From NCBI GenBank assembly GCA_021324465.1, contig JAJPJB010000071.1:52624-116623 (forward strand): a stretch of DNA of 64,000 bases. Direction: 5' to 3'. This DNA is from Hyphomicrobiaceae bacterium. Lineage in GTDB: Bacteria > Pseudomonadota > Alphaproteobacteria > Rhizobiales > Xanthobacteraceae. The notes below the pieces were generated by a model, which was given only the letters and a program-made list of their open reading frames with translations, was not told the origin of the DNA and searched no databases. The position numbers were made by a program, and so were the translations under genes. Positions 16,567 through 25,221 of the stretch are shown in pieces (the first letter of the stretch is position 1; each line of letters opens with the position of its first letter).

Positions 16567-17712
16567 CTAAGCCACGCGCTTGAAATCCTGCGCCGAGCGA
16601 CGCACGCGGTACTCGTCGACCGCAACGCCAAGCCCGCAGCCTTGCGGCACCGTCACATGGCCGGCCTCGACGCCAACCGGCGTTGCGGTCACGTCTTCGG
16701 CGAGGCCGGGGCTGGTTACCGTGAGACCCCACGCGATCGCGGGCGCAACCGCCGCAACATGGATCGCCGCCGCCGAGGCGATGCTGGATTCGCCGGTCTT
16801 GCACGAGATGTTGACCTTAAGGCCCAAGCGCTCGCACAGGCGGCTCGCCTCCAGCAAAGCGCGCAGGCCGCCAAGCTTTATGGCCTTGAGGCTCACGCCG
16901 TGCGCCGCTTGTTCTTGATGATGGCGCGCGATGTCGGCCGAGGAATGAATGCCCTCATCGGCACCGACCTGCAGCCCGCGCTGCTGCGCCGCCGCGGCGA
17001 CGCGTGCCATGCCTTCGAGATCATGCGCGTCGACCGGCTGCTCAAAAAAATCGAGGCCGCAATCGTCGACGTCCTGCACAAAATGCAGTGCCTCGTCGAG
17101 CCCATAGCCTTGGTTGGCGTCGGCCGAGACAAGACAAGGCACGCCGTCGTTCCTGCTCAGCGCCTTAAGCGCCGTGCACAGGCTGCGCGTGCGTGCGGCG
17201 TCGACCGCCGCCGAAGCAAGCCCGACCTTGATCTTGAAGGCGCGATGCCCGGCCGCGTAACGCGCCTGCGCCTCGCGCATATCGGCAATCGCATCCTCCG
17301 AGCCGACGACGGCGAGTACCGGCATGCGGTCGCGCACCTTGCCGCCGAGCAGCACATGAAGCGGGCAGCCGGTGCCGCGCCCGACAAGATCATGCAACGC
17401 GATCTCGATCGCGGCCTTGGCTCCGGTATTGCCGTAAATCAGCGCGTTCATCGCCGCTGATGCGCCGGCAAAATCGTCGGCTGCCCGACCGAGCAGCGCC
17501 GGCGCCATATGGGACACCGCCGCCATCATGCCGGCGACAGTCTCCCCCGTCATGGTCGGGGCCGAGGCCGCTTCGCCCCAACCGACCACGCCGGTATCGG
17601 ACTCGACACGCACGAGTACATTATCGGCGCGCGTCACGGTCTCGCCGGCCATTTGTACCGGCTTTTTCATCGGCAGACTGACCGCGATCGGTTCGATGGA
17701 CTTGATCTTCAC
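16567..17712 (-). CDS. enolase-superfamily enzyme, mandelate racemase/muconate lactonizing type
   Basis: The 381-residue product has the two-domain enolase-superfamily layout. The catalytic lysine pair is KIKVG after beta-2 (near residue 160); metal ligands are the aspartate of SADANQGYG (near 190), the glutamate of FFEQP (near 218) and the aspartate of GADEGIH (near 243). A C-terminal lysine in LKAIKLGGL completes the muconate lactonizing enzyme pattern (KxK plus K). Members do racemisation, epimerisation, cycloisomerisation or dehydration of acids, so the substrate is open. GAGG precedes a GTG at 17712, which I prefer; a TTG at 17736 is also in frame. It may be the first gene of the leftward catabolic block. 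Confidence 0.85.
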   Translation of the reverse strand: MKIKSIEPIAVSLPMKKPVQMAGETVTRADNVLVRVESDTGVVGWGEAASAPTMTGETVAGMMAAVSHMAPALLGRAADDFAGASAAMNALIYGNTGAKAAIEIALHDLVGRGTGCPLHVLLGGKVRDRMPVLAVVGSEDAIADMREAQARYAAGHRAFKIKVGLASAAVDAARTRSLCTALKALSRNDGVPCLVSADANQGYGLDEALHFVQDVDDCGLDFFEQPVDAHDLEGMARVAAAAQQRGLQVGADEGIHSSADIARHHQEQAAHGVSLKAIKLGGLRALLEASRLCERLGLKVNISCKTGESSIASAAAIHVAAVAPAIAWGLTVTSPGLAEDVTATPVGVEAGHVTVPQGCGLGVAVDEYRVRRSAQDFKRVA

Positions 17713-17933
17713 GAAGCGCCTCGAAACGGTAGCCAACGTGACGGCACGATATTACCGATCGGCATAATGTGCGCCTCCCCGACGATCAAGTTTCGACTGT
17801 GACATCGATGCCTGTCAAATCAGCAAGGCTGCGCCACACCGGCGGGTGGCCATTGCATGAGGTGCAGCATCGGCCTATCTCCTCTGCGCGAATTGCGGCA
17901 CACTCAGATCCCGTAGCTTTCGGAGTCCGGACG

Positions 17934-18524
17934 ATGCGAGGAAAACTTGTAACCGCGTTGGCAGCGCTGTTGCCGCTCGTCGCCCCGCTGGGTTTGCCGG
18001 TCTCCGCCATTGGCGCCGACCTGACGCCGGCCGGCCTGTGGCAGGCCGTCGATGATGACACCAAGCAGCCGAGCGGCTGGTTTCTGATCACCAATCGCGA
18101 CGGCGTCTATACCGGCATCATCGCCAAGATGTTTCTTAAGCCGGGCGAGAATCCGAACGTCGTGTGCGACCAGTGCAAGGACGACCGCTACAATCATCCC
18201 TGGCTTGGGCTCGAAATCATCCGCGGCATGCGCCAGGAAGAGGCCGACAAATATGGCGGCGGCACCATACTTGATCCGCGCGACGGCAAGGTCTATCACG
18301 CCATCCTCAAAGTATCGCCCGACGGCCAGACGCTCATCGTGCGCGGCTATCTGGGCATCGAGCTGCTCGGCAAGAACCAATACTGGTCGCGCCTGCCGGA
18401 TTCCGCCTACAGCATGCTCGATCCGTCGATCAATCCGAATGCGGCGGTGAAGCGTGCGCCGGCGGCTGCATCGTCGGCGCACAAATCGGAATTGCCGCGC
18501 CCGCAAAACGCGGTGCGGCAGTAG
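17934..18524 (+). CDS. exported DUF2147 protein
   Basis: The 196-residue product begins with a signal peptide (MRGKLVTALAALLPLV, cleavage near AIGA). The mature part has the DUF2147 features: LWQAVDDDTKQPSGWFLI, a CDQCKDD segment, GLEIIRGMR and a C-terminal beta-rich GYLGIELLGKNQYWSRL. DUF2147 proteins are periplasmic lipocalin-like beta barrels of unknown function. ATG 17934 is chosen because it places the signal peptide at the N-terminus. The tail after residue 165 is Ala/Pro-rich and probably unstructured. Convergent with hpnN downstream. Confidence 0.82.
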   Translation: MRGKLVTALAALLPLVAPLGLPVSAIGADLTPAGLWQAVDDDTKQPSGWFLITNRDGVYTGIIAKMFLKPGENPNVVCDQCKDDRYNHPWLGLEIIRGMRQEEADKYGGGTILDPRDGKVYHAILKVSPDGQTLIVRGYLGIELLGKNQYWSRLPDSAYSMLDPSINPNAAVKRAPAAASSAHKSELPRPQNAVRQ

Positions 18525-18662
18525 TCAACGAAATAATCGGCCCGCCCCGACCGCGCCGCAACTCGCCTGGGCTCGCCTGGCGATCGCTCAGGCACCGTGT
18601 AGGCATGCAACAATGAAGAAGTACGCCTCGGTCGACGCTTTATGCGTACCGAACTGGCAGGC

Positions 18663-21266
18663 TCACTCCCCCGCCGACTGCGATTGCCGCGGCTTGCCCA
18701 TCAGCACCGGCTGGAACAGCGCCGCCGCCGCCATGGTGGTAAGCAGCGAGATCGCCAGTAGCTTGCCCATGCTGGAGGTGCCGGGGTGGCTCGAGAACCA
18801 CAAGCTGCCGAACGCCGTCGCCGTCGTGCAGGCCGAATAGGTCACGGCGCGGGTGAGCACCGACTGCAGGAGATTGGTCTGCCCCTCGCGCCAAGCCATG
18901 ATGTAATAGATCTTGAAGGCGACGCCGACCCCGAGCAGGAGCGGCAGCGCGATGATATTGGCGAAGTTGAGCGGCAGATCGACCAGCACGCAGATTTCCA
19001 GCGTGACGACTCCGGCCAGCAACAGCGGCACCAGCGTCAGCAGCACGTCGCCGATGCGGCGCAGTGTGATCAGGAGAATGACCCCGATCGAGAGCAGCGC
19101 GAATGCGCCGGCCTCGATGAAGGCCGTGACGACGGCGCGCCGCGCCTCGAGAATCGAGACCGGCCCTTCGGTCGCGTTCGGCGCCACCCCTTGAACAGCG
19201 CGGGCGAAGGCTTGCAGATTGGCATTATCGTTCGGGTCGCCGCTCGGCGCGACGTCGATGCGCGCCTGGCCGTCCGCCGTTACCCATTGGTTCTTCAGCG
19301 ACTGGGGCACGTTGGCAAGCGTGACCTGCTGCGCCTTCAAGAGATTGCGCAAGTCATCGAGCCCGATCTTCAGCGGCTGAACGAACACGGTCTCGGCGCG
19401 CTGCCGCACTGAAGGATCGGCCTTGGCGAGCGCGGTCATCGCCGCGGCAAGCCGCCGCGCGGCCGCCGCTCCCGCTCCGGTGCCGCTGCCCGCCAGCCGA
19501 TTGAGCGCATCGACCGTCGAATTCATCATGCTGATATTCTGCGCATCATTCGCCTGCGGAGGCGGCGTCGTCGGGTTGAGCACGGGATTGAGGCTCTTCG
19601 CCGCAGCCTGGATCAGCGGCAGTTTCTGCTCTTGATCGGCCGGGATAAAACTCGACAGCGTTATCACGCGCGAGACCTGCGGCAGGGCGCGTAGCTTCTT
19701 CGCCACCTGATCGGCGTCTGCGAGCGATGGCTCGAGCACCTGGATATTATTGGCGCCGCTTTCCGGGTCGCTCTTGAGCTCCAGGTACGTGGAGACTGCC
19801 TCGGTTTTTGGGCTGCGCAGATTCATCGGATTGAAATCGAACCGCAGCCAATGCAGGAGCGGCAGCCCGCCCACGACGATAATGGCGGTGACGATCAGGA
19901 TCGCCATGCGATGGCGCGCCAGGAAATTGTCGACCGGCGCGAGCGCGGCATAGCCAAGCTGCTTCGGCTCGCTCGGCGGCCTGAGCACGCTCAAGAGCGC
20001 CGGCAGCAGCGTGATGCTGGTGATGAAGGCGATCAGCATGCCGACACCGGCGATCAGGCCGAGCTCGGATACGCCTTTGTAGATGGTCGGCAGAAATGAC
20101 AAGAAGCCGGCCGCCGTCGCCAGCGCCGCAAGCGTCAGCGGCCCGCCGGCGCGATTGCCGGTCTCCAGCAGCGCCAACCGCAAGTCGTCGGCATTATGTC
20201 GCTCGGCGCGATAGCGCACGCTGAACTGGATGCCGAAATCGACGCCGAGGCCGACGAACAGAACGGCAAAATAGACCGAGATCAGATTGAGCGTGCCGAC
20301 CATCAGCATGCCGGCTGCAGCGGTTATGGAGAGCCCGACGACGAGCGCGACAAAGACCGCGAAAATGATCCGCACCCAGCGCAGCGCCATCCACAGGATG
20401 AACAGCACGATCGCGATGGTCACCGTCGCATTGAGCGCGGCATTTTCCTTGATGGTGGAGAATTCCTCATCCGCCATCGGCACCGGACCGGTGAGCCGCA
20501 GCCGTGCCTGATATTTGCCGGCAAGGTCGAGAGCGGCGGCGGCCTGACGAATGGTATCGGTCGCGCGCCGGCCGGGTTCGAGCTTGGAATAATCGAGCAC
20601 CGCGCGAATCTGCAGGAAGCGAAGCTTGTCGCTTGCGCTCGCCGGCTGGCCTTGCACCATTTCATGCCAGGAGAAGCTCGCCGGCTTCCCGGCATTGACC
20701 TTTTCGAGCGCGTCCGAGGCGAGATTCATCGGCCAGGCCATCTGGTCGAGCGTGATTTGCCCGCCCTGCACGCCGAGCAGCCCGAACTGCAGCGCCTGAA
20801 TGACCCCGCGCAGGCTCGGATCGCCGGCCAGGACCTGAACCAGGCGCTGCGCCTGGGTGAGCGCCTTCATTTGCGGCTCGAGCTCCTTCACATCCTCGAA
20901 CAGCAGCCCGTTCTGCGCGAAGAATGGACCGCCTTTCGGCTGCTCGATGCTGCGAAACAGGTCCTTGTGCTGCGACAACCGCTCGGCCAGCGCATCGGTC
21001 GCGCCTTCGACGAGCTCGGGCGTGGGCGCGTCGATCACTGCGACGATCAGCTCGAATTGCGGAAAGGCCTGCTCGAATTTGGCTTCGCGCTGCCGCCAAT
21101 CGATGTTCGGCGAGATCAGCTGATTGACGTCGGTCGTCATGGAAAAATGCGTCGCCGCGTACCAGGCGGACGCGATCGCGAGCACGATCGACAGAGCGAT
21201 CAGCGGCCACGCATGGTGGACGCAGAAGTCGATTGTGCGGACGACGACGGCGGTAATCGTTTTCAT
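18663..21266 (-). CDS. hpnN: hopanoid biosynthesis-associated RND transporter HpnN
   Basis: The 867-residue MMPL/RND-family membrane protein has an N-terminal helix, a large periplasmic domain (about residues 40-270), a helix bundle with VGLGVDFGIQFSVRYRAER near residue 345, a second periplasmic domain, and a C-terminal bundle containing LPLLLGVGVAFKIYYIMAWR. This duplicated RND layout with two soluble loops matches HpnN, which moves hopanoids from the inner to the outer membrane in Rhodopseudomonas and Burkholderia. Linkage to ispH, hpnH and shc supports that call. It is transcribed leftward, away from ispH, across an 860-base region. Confidence 0.92.
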   Translation of the reverse strand: MKTITAVVVRTIDFCVHHAWPLIALSIVLAIASAWYAATHFSMTTDVNQLISPNIDWRQREAKFEQAFPQFELIVAVIDAPTPELVEGATDALAERLSQHKDLFRSIEQPKGGPFFAQNGLLFEDVKELEPQMKALTQAQRLVQVLAGDPSLRGVIQALQFGLLGVQGGQITLDQMAWPMNLASDALEKVNAGKPASFSWHEMVQGQPASASDKLRFLQIRAVLDYSKLEPGRRATDTIRQAAAALDLAGKYQARLRLTGPVPMADEEFSTIKENAALNATVTIAIVLFILWMALRWVRIIFAVFVALVVGLSITAAAGMLMVGTLNLISVYFAVLFVGLGVDFGIQFSVRYRAERHNADDLRLALLETGNRAGGPLTLAALATAAGFLSFLPTIYKGVSELGLIAGVGMLIAFITSITLLPALLSVLRPPSEPKQLGYAALAPVDNFLARHRMAILIVTAIIVVGGLPLLHWLRFDFNPMNLRSPKTEAVSTYLELKSDPESGANNIQVLEPSLADADQVAKKLRALPQVSRVITLSSFIPADQEQKLPLIQAAAKSLNPVLNPTTPPPQANDAQNISMMNSTVDALNRLAGSGTGAGAAAARRLAAAMTALAKADPSVRQRAETVFVQPLKIGLDDLRNLLKAQQVTLANVPQSLKNQWVTADGQARIDVAPSGDPNDNANLQAFARAVQGVAPNATEGPVSILEARRAVVTAFIEAGAFALLSIGVILLITLRRIGDVLLTLVPLLLAGVVTLEICVLVDLPLNFANIIALPLLLGVGVAFKIYYIMAWREGQTNLLQSVLTRAVTYSACTTATAFGSLWFSSHPGTSSMGKLLAISLLTTMAAAALFQPVLMGKPRQSQSAGE

Positions 21267-22126
21267 GCTTGGGTCAATGCGATGCGGTCAGCGGTCAGGC
21301 GAGTTCGCGATCGGGTTTGAGGCGTCAAGAGAACGGCGAATTGGAGGCGATGGACCGCGCCGCTCGCTTGGCCGCTTGTCGGGGTCGTTGTCAAGGTTCT
21401 TTGGCCGCTTGCTGGCGTGCTTCTTAACGCGGCACGCAACGTGGTATCCGGGTGCCTTGAAGGGATCCGCGGCGGAAATAGTGGATATTTTCCTAGCAAA
21501 CTGCGTGGCGGCGGCCGCTCGGACATGGCGGCAATCTCATTGTTCAGCCAATTCGGCGGCCGATGGCATTGATGCCGGCAGAGGCCCGCTGTCCGCATTA
21601 ATGTTGCTGACCCCGAACCGGTTGCAGGCAAAGACGTTGCCGTTTGACGGCAAAAACCCGTTTTCGGTTCAATCTGCCACCGTTTAGTGTCGCGATTTAC
21701 CGCTACAGGCGGGTGTCGCTCCGACCGGCTGCGCCGGCGCTGGACAAGGGGCGGTATTTCCGGGCAATGGTTGGTGTTTAACGACCGAAGGACGGCACGG
21801 ACCAAGCGCGGCAAGCGCTCAGTACATGCGCCGCCGAACAGCCCGATCGGGTCTTGATTGTCGGGGTTTTGCGGCCAATTAAGCGGCCAAGGAACCGGTT
21901 AGGGAATTTAGGGCCTGCAACGCCCGTATACGCATAAGTGAGTGGCAACTGTTACGCATAAGCGATACGGAACTGAATAACCGGCACATAACCGCTCTAA
22001 CCACATCCGTCGCGCATTGCGGCGGATGGCCGCATGAGATGGTCTAAGACGCCGCATGCGGCCCGCCTGAACGAGCAGGACTAGAAGCGAACGGGATTTT
22101 GACTGCAAAAGGATTCGGAGGTCTTG
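21267..22126. promoter_or_regulatory. 860-base divergent control region between hpnN and ispH-hpnH
   Basis: No convincing gene is seen here. The region must hold promoters for leftward hpnN and rightward ispH. Near ispH, TACGCATAAG occurs twice (21929-21938 and 21953-21962, 24 bases apart), and GCGGCCAA occurs twice at 21871-21878 and 21883-21890 (12 bases apart). Both spacings are close to whole helical turns, as binding sites for a dimeric or cooperative regulator would be. Confidence 0.5.
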
Positions 22127-23083
22127 ATGAAAGTGATACTCGCCCAGCCTCGCGGTTTCTGCGCCGGCGTCGTGCGCGCAATCGAGATCGTCGAACGGGC
22201 GCTGCAGAAATTCGGGCCGCCGGTTTATGTGCGTCACGAGATCGTGCACAACAAGCACGTGGTGGAAAGCCTTAAAGCCAAGGGCGCGCATTTCGTCGAG
22301 GATCTCTCCGAAGTGCCGCCAAACGCGGTCACCATCTTCAGCGCGCATGGCGTCGCCAAGAGCGTCGAGGAAGAAGCCGCCGCGCGCAATCTGCCGGTGC
22401 TCAACGCCACCTGCCCGCTGGTCACCAAAGTGCACAATCAGGGCAAGCGCTATGTGGCGCAGGGCCGCCGGCTCATTCTCATCGGTCATGCCGGCCATCC
22501 CGAGGTCGAAGGCACAATGGGCCAGATCGCCCAGCCGGTGACGCTGGTGCAGACCGAAGCCGACGTGGTCAGGCTCGACATTCCGGCCGATACGCCGGTC
22601 GCCTATGTCACGCAGACCACGCTGTCGGTGGACGACACGCGCGGCATCATCGCCGCGCTTCACAATCGCTTCACCGATATCGTCGGACCGGAGACGCGCG
22701 ACATTTGCTATGCCACGCAGAATCGGCAGCAGGCGGTGCGCGAACTGAGCAAACTTGTCGATGTTATCCTCGTGGTCGGCGCCAAGAACAGTTCCAACTC
22801 CAACCGCCTGCGCGAGATCGGCGAGGAGGAAGGCCGCCCGAGTTATCTTATTGCCGACGGCAGCGAGCTTGATTCGACGTGGTTCGAGAACGTGCAAACC
22901 GTCGGTATCACCGCCGGCGCCTCGGCGCCGGAAGTTCTGGTGGAGGATGTGATCAATGCGCTGCGCCGGCTTAATCCGGTCGACGTCAGTCAGCTCCATG
23001 GCCGGCACGAAACCATCGAGTTTCGCCTGCCGCCGGAATTGACCGACGGAGTGACCGCAGGTCGTGTGACCGCCAAGGTCTAA
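22127..23083 (+). CDS. ispH: 4-hydroxy-3-methylbut-2-enyl diphosphate reductase IspH
   Basis: The 318-residue enzyme carries the three conserved cysteines that hold its iron-sulfur cluster: C12 in [10 protein letters not shown]96 in NATCPLV and C194 in [22 protein letters not shown] and NSNRL, all conserved in IspH, are also present. It makes IPP and DMAPP from HMBPP, the last step of the MEP pathway, in the cytoplasm. GGAGG lies 5 bases ahead of ATG 22127; the TTG just before it is not needed. hpnH follows 97 bases downstream on the same strand, so isoprenoid precursor supply is linked to hopanoid synthesis. A second ispH elsewhere in the genome is possible. Confidence 0.95.
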   Translation: MKVILAQPRGFCAGVVRAIEIVERALQKFGPPVYVRHEIVHNKHVVESLKAKGAHFVEDLSEVPPNAVTIFSAHGVAKSVEEEAAARNLPVLNATCPLVTKVHNQGKRYVAQGRRLILIGHAGHPEVEGTMGQIAQPVTLVQTEADVVRLDIPADTPVAYVTQTTLSVDDTRGIIAALHNRFTDIVGPETRDICYATQNRQQAVRELSKLVDVILVVGAKNSSNSNRLREIGEEEGRPSYLIADGSELDSTWFENVQTVGITAGASAPEVLVEDVINALRRLNPVDVSQLHGRHETIEFRLPPELTDGVTAGRVTAKV

Positions 23084-23180
23084 GGCGCGCCAAGGCGTCT
23101 TTGGCGCTTTCACAGCAAAGTTCTTTAAGGAATCTCGCCGGCAGCGGCGCTCACGAAACGTACAAGAAAAGAGGTTTATC

Positions 23181-24365
23181 TTGGGTGTATCTTTGCGACA
23201 AAAGATAAAAGTCGGCAGCTATGTGCTGCGTCAGCGTTTGGCTGGACGCAAGCGCTATCCGCTGGTGCTGATGCTCGAGCCGTTGTTCCGCTGCAATCTG
23301 GCGTGCTTCGGCTGCGGCAAGATCGACTATCCCGACGCGATCCTCAACAAGCGTCTCACCGTGCAGGAATGCCTTGACGCCGTCGACGAATGCGGCGCGC
23401 CGATGGTCGCAATTCCCGGCGGCGAGCCGCTCATCCATCGGGAGATCGGCGAGATCGTCAAAGGCATCGTCGCGCGCAAGAAATTCGTGTCGCTCTGCAC
23501 CAATGCGTTGCTTCTGGAAAAGAAGCTGCATCTGTTCGAGCCCTCGCCCTATCTGTTCTTTTCGGTGCATCTCGACGGGCTGAAAGAGCATCACGACAAA
23601 TCGGTGTGCATGGCGGGCGGCTTTGAGAAGGCGGTATCCGCGATCAAGGCCGCCAAGGCCAAGGGTTTCTCCGTCAATGTCAACTGCACGATCTACGACG
23701 GGCACCCGGCGGAAGACATCGCCAAATTCCTCGATTTCACCGAAGAGCTCGGCGTCGGCGTCTCGATCTCGCCCGGCTATGCCTATGAACGCGCGCCCGA
23801 TCAGGAGCACTTCCTCAACCGCCGCAAGACCAAAGAATTGTTCCGCAGGGTCTTTGCGCTCGGCAAGGGCAAGGAATGGAATCTGACGCATTCCGGCATG
23901 TTCCTGGACTTCCTTGCCGGCAATCAGGAATTTCACTGCACGCCGTGGGGCATGCCGACCCGCAACATCTTTGGCTGGCAGAAGCCCTGCTATCTGCTCG
24001 GCGAAGGCTATGCCAAAACATTCAAGGAGCTGATGGAGACCACCGACTGGGACTCCTACGGCACCGGGCGCTACGAAAAGTGCGCCAACTGCATGGCGCA
24101 TTGCGGCTACGAAGCGACTGCGACCGAAGCCATCATGCAGCACCCGCTGCAGGCCTTGGGCATCGCATTCAAAGGCGTGCGCACCGAAGGCCCGATGGCA
24201 CCGGAAATCGATCTGTCGAAGCAGCGCCCGGCGCAATATGTCTTCGACAGCAATGTGCAGCTGCGGCTTTCGGAGATCCGCGCCAACGAGACGCGCGAGA
24301 AAGCCGCGAAGGAAGCGGCCAAAGACGCCACCAAAGCGGCGCAGACGTCCGCGAGTGCAGCTTGA
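23181..24365 (+). CDS. hpnH: adenosyl-hopene transferase HpnH (radical SAM)
   Basis: The 394-residue radical SAM enzyme has the CNLACFGC motif (C38, C42, C45), followed by GGEPL near residue 87, and a C-terminal domain with EKCANCMAHCGYE near 300-312, as in the HpnH family (radical SAM plus DUF3463). HpnH joins the 5'-deoxyadenosyl group to diploptene, giving adenosylhopane, the first step toward side-chain-extended hopanoids. The start is TTG 23181, with GAGG six bases upstream (23171-23174), giving MGVSLRQKIK as in homologues. The last 35 residues are an Ala/Lys-rich tail of low complexity. HpnG, which would act next, is not encoded nearby. Confidence 0.94.
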   Translation: MGVSLRQKIKVGSYVLRQRLAGRKRYPLVLMLEPLFRCNLACFGCGKIDYPDAILNKRLTVQECLDAVDECGAPMVAIPGGEPLIHREIGEIVKGIVARKKFVSLCTNALLLEKKLHLFEPSPYLFFSVHLDGLKEHHDKSVCMAGGFEKAVSAIKAAKAKGFSVNVNCTIYDGHPAEDIAKFLDFTEELGVGVSISPGYAYERAPDQEHFLNRRKTKELFRRVFALGKGKEWNLTHSGMFLDFLAGNQEFHCTPWGMPTRNIFGWQKPCYLLGEGYAKTFKELMETTDWDSYGTGRYEKCANCMAHCGYEATATEAIMQHPLQALGIAFKGVRTEGPMAPEIDLSKQRPAQYVFDSNVQLRLSEIRANETREKAAKEAAKDATKAAQTSASAA

Positions 24366-24378
24366 TCTTCAGTCCGCC

Positions 24379-24424
24379 GGCGCGGCCAACCGGTCCGGCC
24401 TTCAGCCGATCCAATGGCCGCGCC
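24379..24424. terminator. possible bidirectional terminator between hpnH and the converging small gene
   Basis: GGCGCGGCCA (24379-24388) and TGGCCGCGCC (24415-24424) form a perfect 10-bp stem with a 26-base loop that itself contains CCGGTCCGG. It lies exactly between two converging genes. No strong T-run follows, so it may only shield the RNA 3' ends. Confidence 0.45.
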
Positions 24425-24437
24425 CTGAATCAGCGAA

Positions 24438-24755
24438 TTAGGCTTCGCCGCCCCCATCCGTTCCCAGCGAAACCGTGCTGTTTGTCAGCTCCGGTTCGTG
24501 CGCTTCGAGCTTGGGCGGATTCGAGTCGGTCCAATAGGCCAGGTTTATGACCACGCCGACCTGGCCGACATCCGACCGCGCAACATTCAGCGCCGCGGGG
24601 GCGGGTTCCACGATATTCAGTCCATTACCATCGATAAAATAGGTGTGATCGCCCCAGATCCGATTGAGCTGCGGCACCAACGGATGGTCGTCCGGCAGCG
24701 CTTCGATCTGCAGCTGGCTTTCCGTTCGCGCGACCTGTGCCGTGTTGAGCTTCAT
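24438..24755 (-). CDS. conserved hypothetical protein (105 aa) in the hopanoid locus
   Basis: The product begins MKLNTAQVARTESQLQIEAL and continues LVPQLNRIWGDHTYFIDGNG, then NIVEPAP and a Val/Ala-rich strand GQVGVVINLAYW. There is no signal peptide or membrane helix. It reads like a small cytoplasmic alpha/beta protein. I do not recognise a named family and cannot assign a function. It converges with hpnH and is read in the same direction as shc. It lies in the position where hpnG is commonly found in related clusters. Codon use and frame length fit a real gene. ATG 24755 gives the best N-terminus; the longer upstream reading frame has no support. Confidence 0.65.
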   Translation of the reverse strand: MKLNTAQVARTESQLQIEALPDDHPLVPQLNRIWGDHTYFIDGNGLNIVEPAPAALNVARSDVGQVGVVINLAYWTDSNPPKLEAHEPELTNSTVSLGTDGGGEA

Positions 24756-24910
24756 CGCGTACTCCTGTGCTCGTAAGTTGCAGCGCGCCCTTATTCCGCA
24801 ACGTCTGACGTGCGGGGAACTTTCACGACCGGATTCCGTAGTGGGCCTCCCACCTTGAGGTGGTCCTGCTGTCAACGCCGCCCGATGATCCCGGTTCGCG
24901 CGGGACCAAG

Positions 24911-25168
24911 CTAGGAAAGCTCGATAATGATCCAGCCATAGGTGAATACCGCGATCAGAGCGGCGAGGAGAAAACAAGCAACGAGCCAAAGATTGGCTCG
25001 CCACGCCAGGCCGACGACCAGCCAAGTTCCCAATATCAACAGCCAGGGCGATAAGGCGGCCAGCTGATTGGCGTGCAGGAGCAAGTACGTCGCGAAAGCA
25101 GCAAATGGCAAACACACGAGCGCACTCAGAATCATCATACCAAGCGTGATGCTCCGCCCGAGGGCCAA
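24911..25168 (-). CDS. small membrane protein (85 aa) next to shc, unknown function
   Basis: The 85-residue product is almost wholly hydrophobic, with three likely helices: MMILSALVCLPFAAFATYLL, SPWLLILGTWLVVGLAW and LVACFLLAALIAVFTYGWII. I place the start at TTG 25168 because GGAGG (25176-25180 on the plus strand as CCTCC) lies 7 bases upstream; the ATG pair at 25133-25138 is an alternative. It lies 53 bases after the shc stop and is read in the same direction, so it may be cotranscribed with shc. No family is recognised. A role in hopanoid handling is only suggested by position. Confidence 0.6.
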   Translation of the reverse strand: MALGRSITLGMMILSALVCLPFAAFATYLLLHANQLAALSPWLLILGTWLVVGLAWRANLWLVACFLLAALIAVFTYGWIIIELS

Positions 25169-25221
25169 TGGTGCGCCTCCTGGTGATGCGTATTTCTTTC
25201 GACAGTAGTCGCCCGCGGCGC

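Noticed and set aside
22124..22126. TTG as start of ispH
   Set aside because: The following ATG gives the conserved [10 protein letters not shown] start and a proper 5-base spacing from GGAGG.
24366..25221. a hidden hpnG gene between hpnH and shc
   Set aside because: I looked in both strands of this gap for a nucleosidase/phosphorylase-like sequence and found only two short genes.
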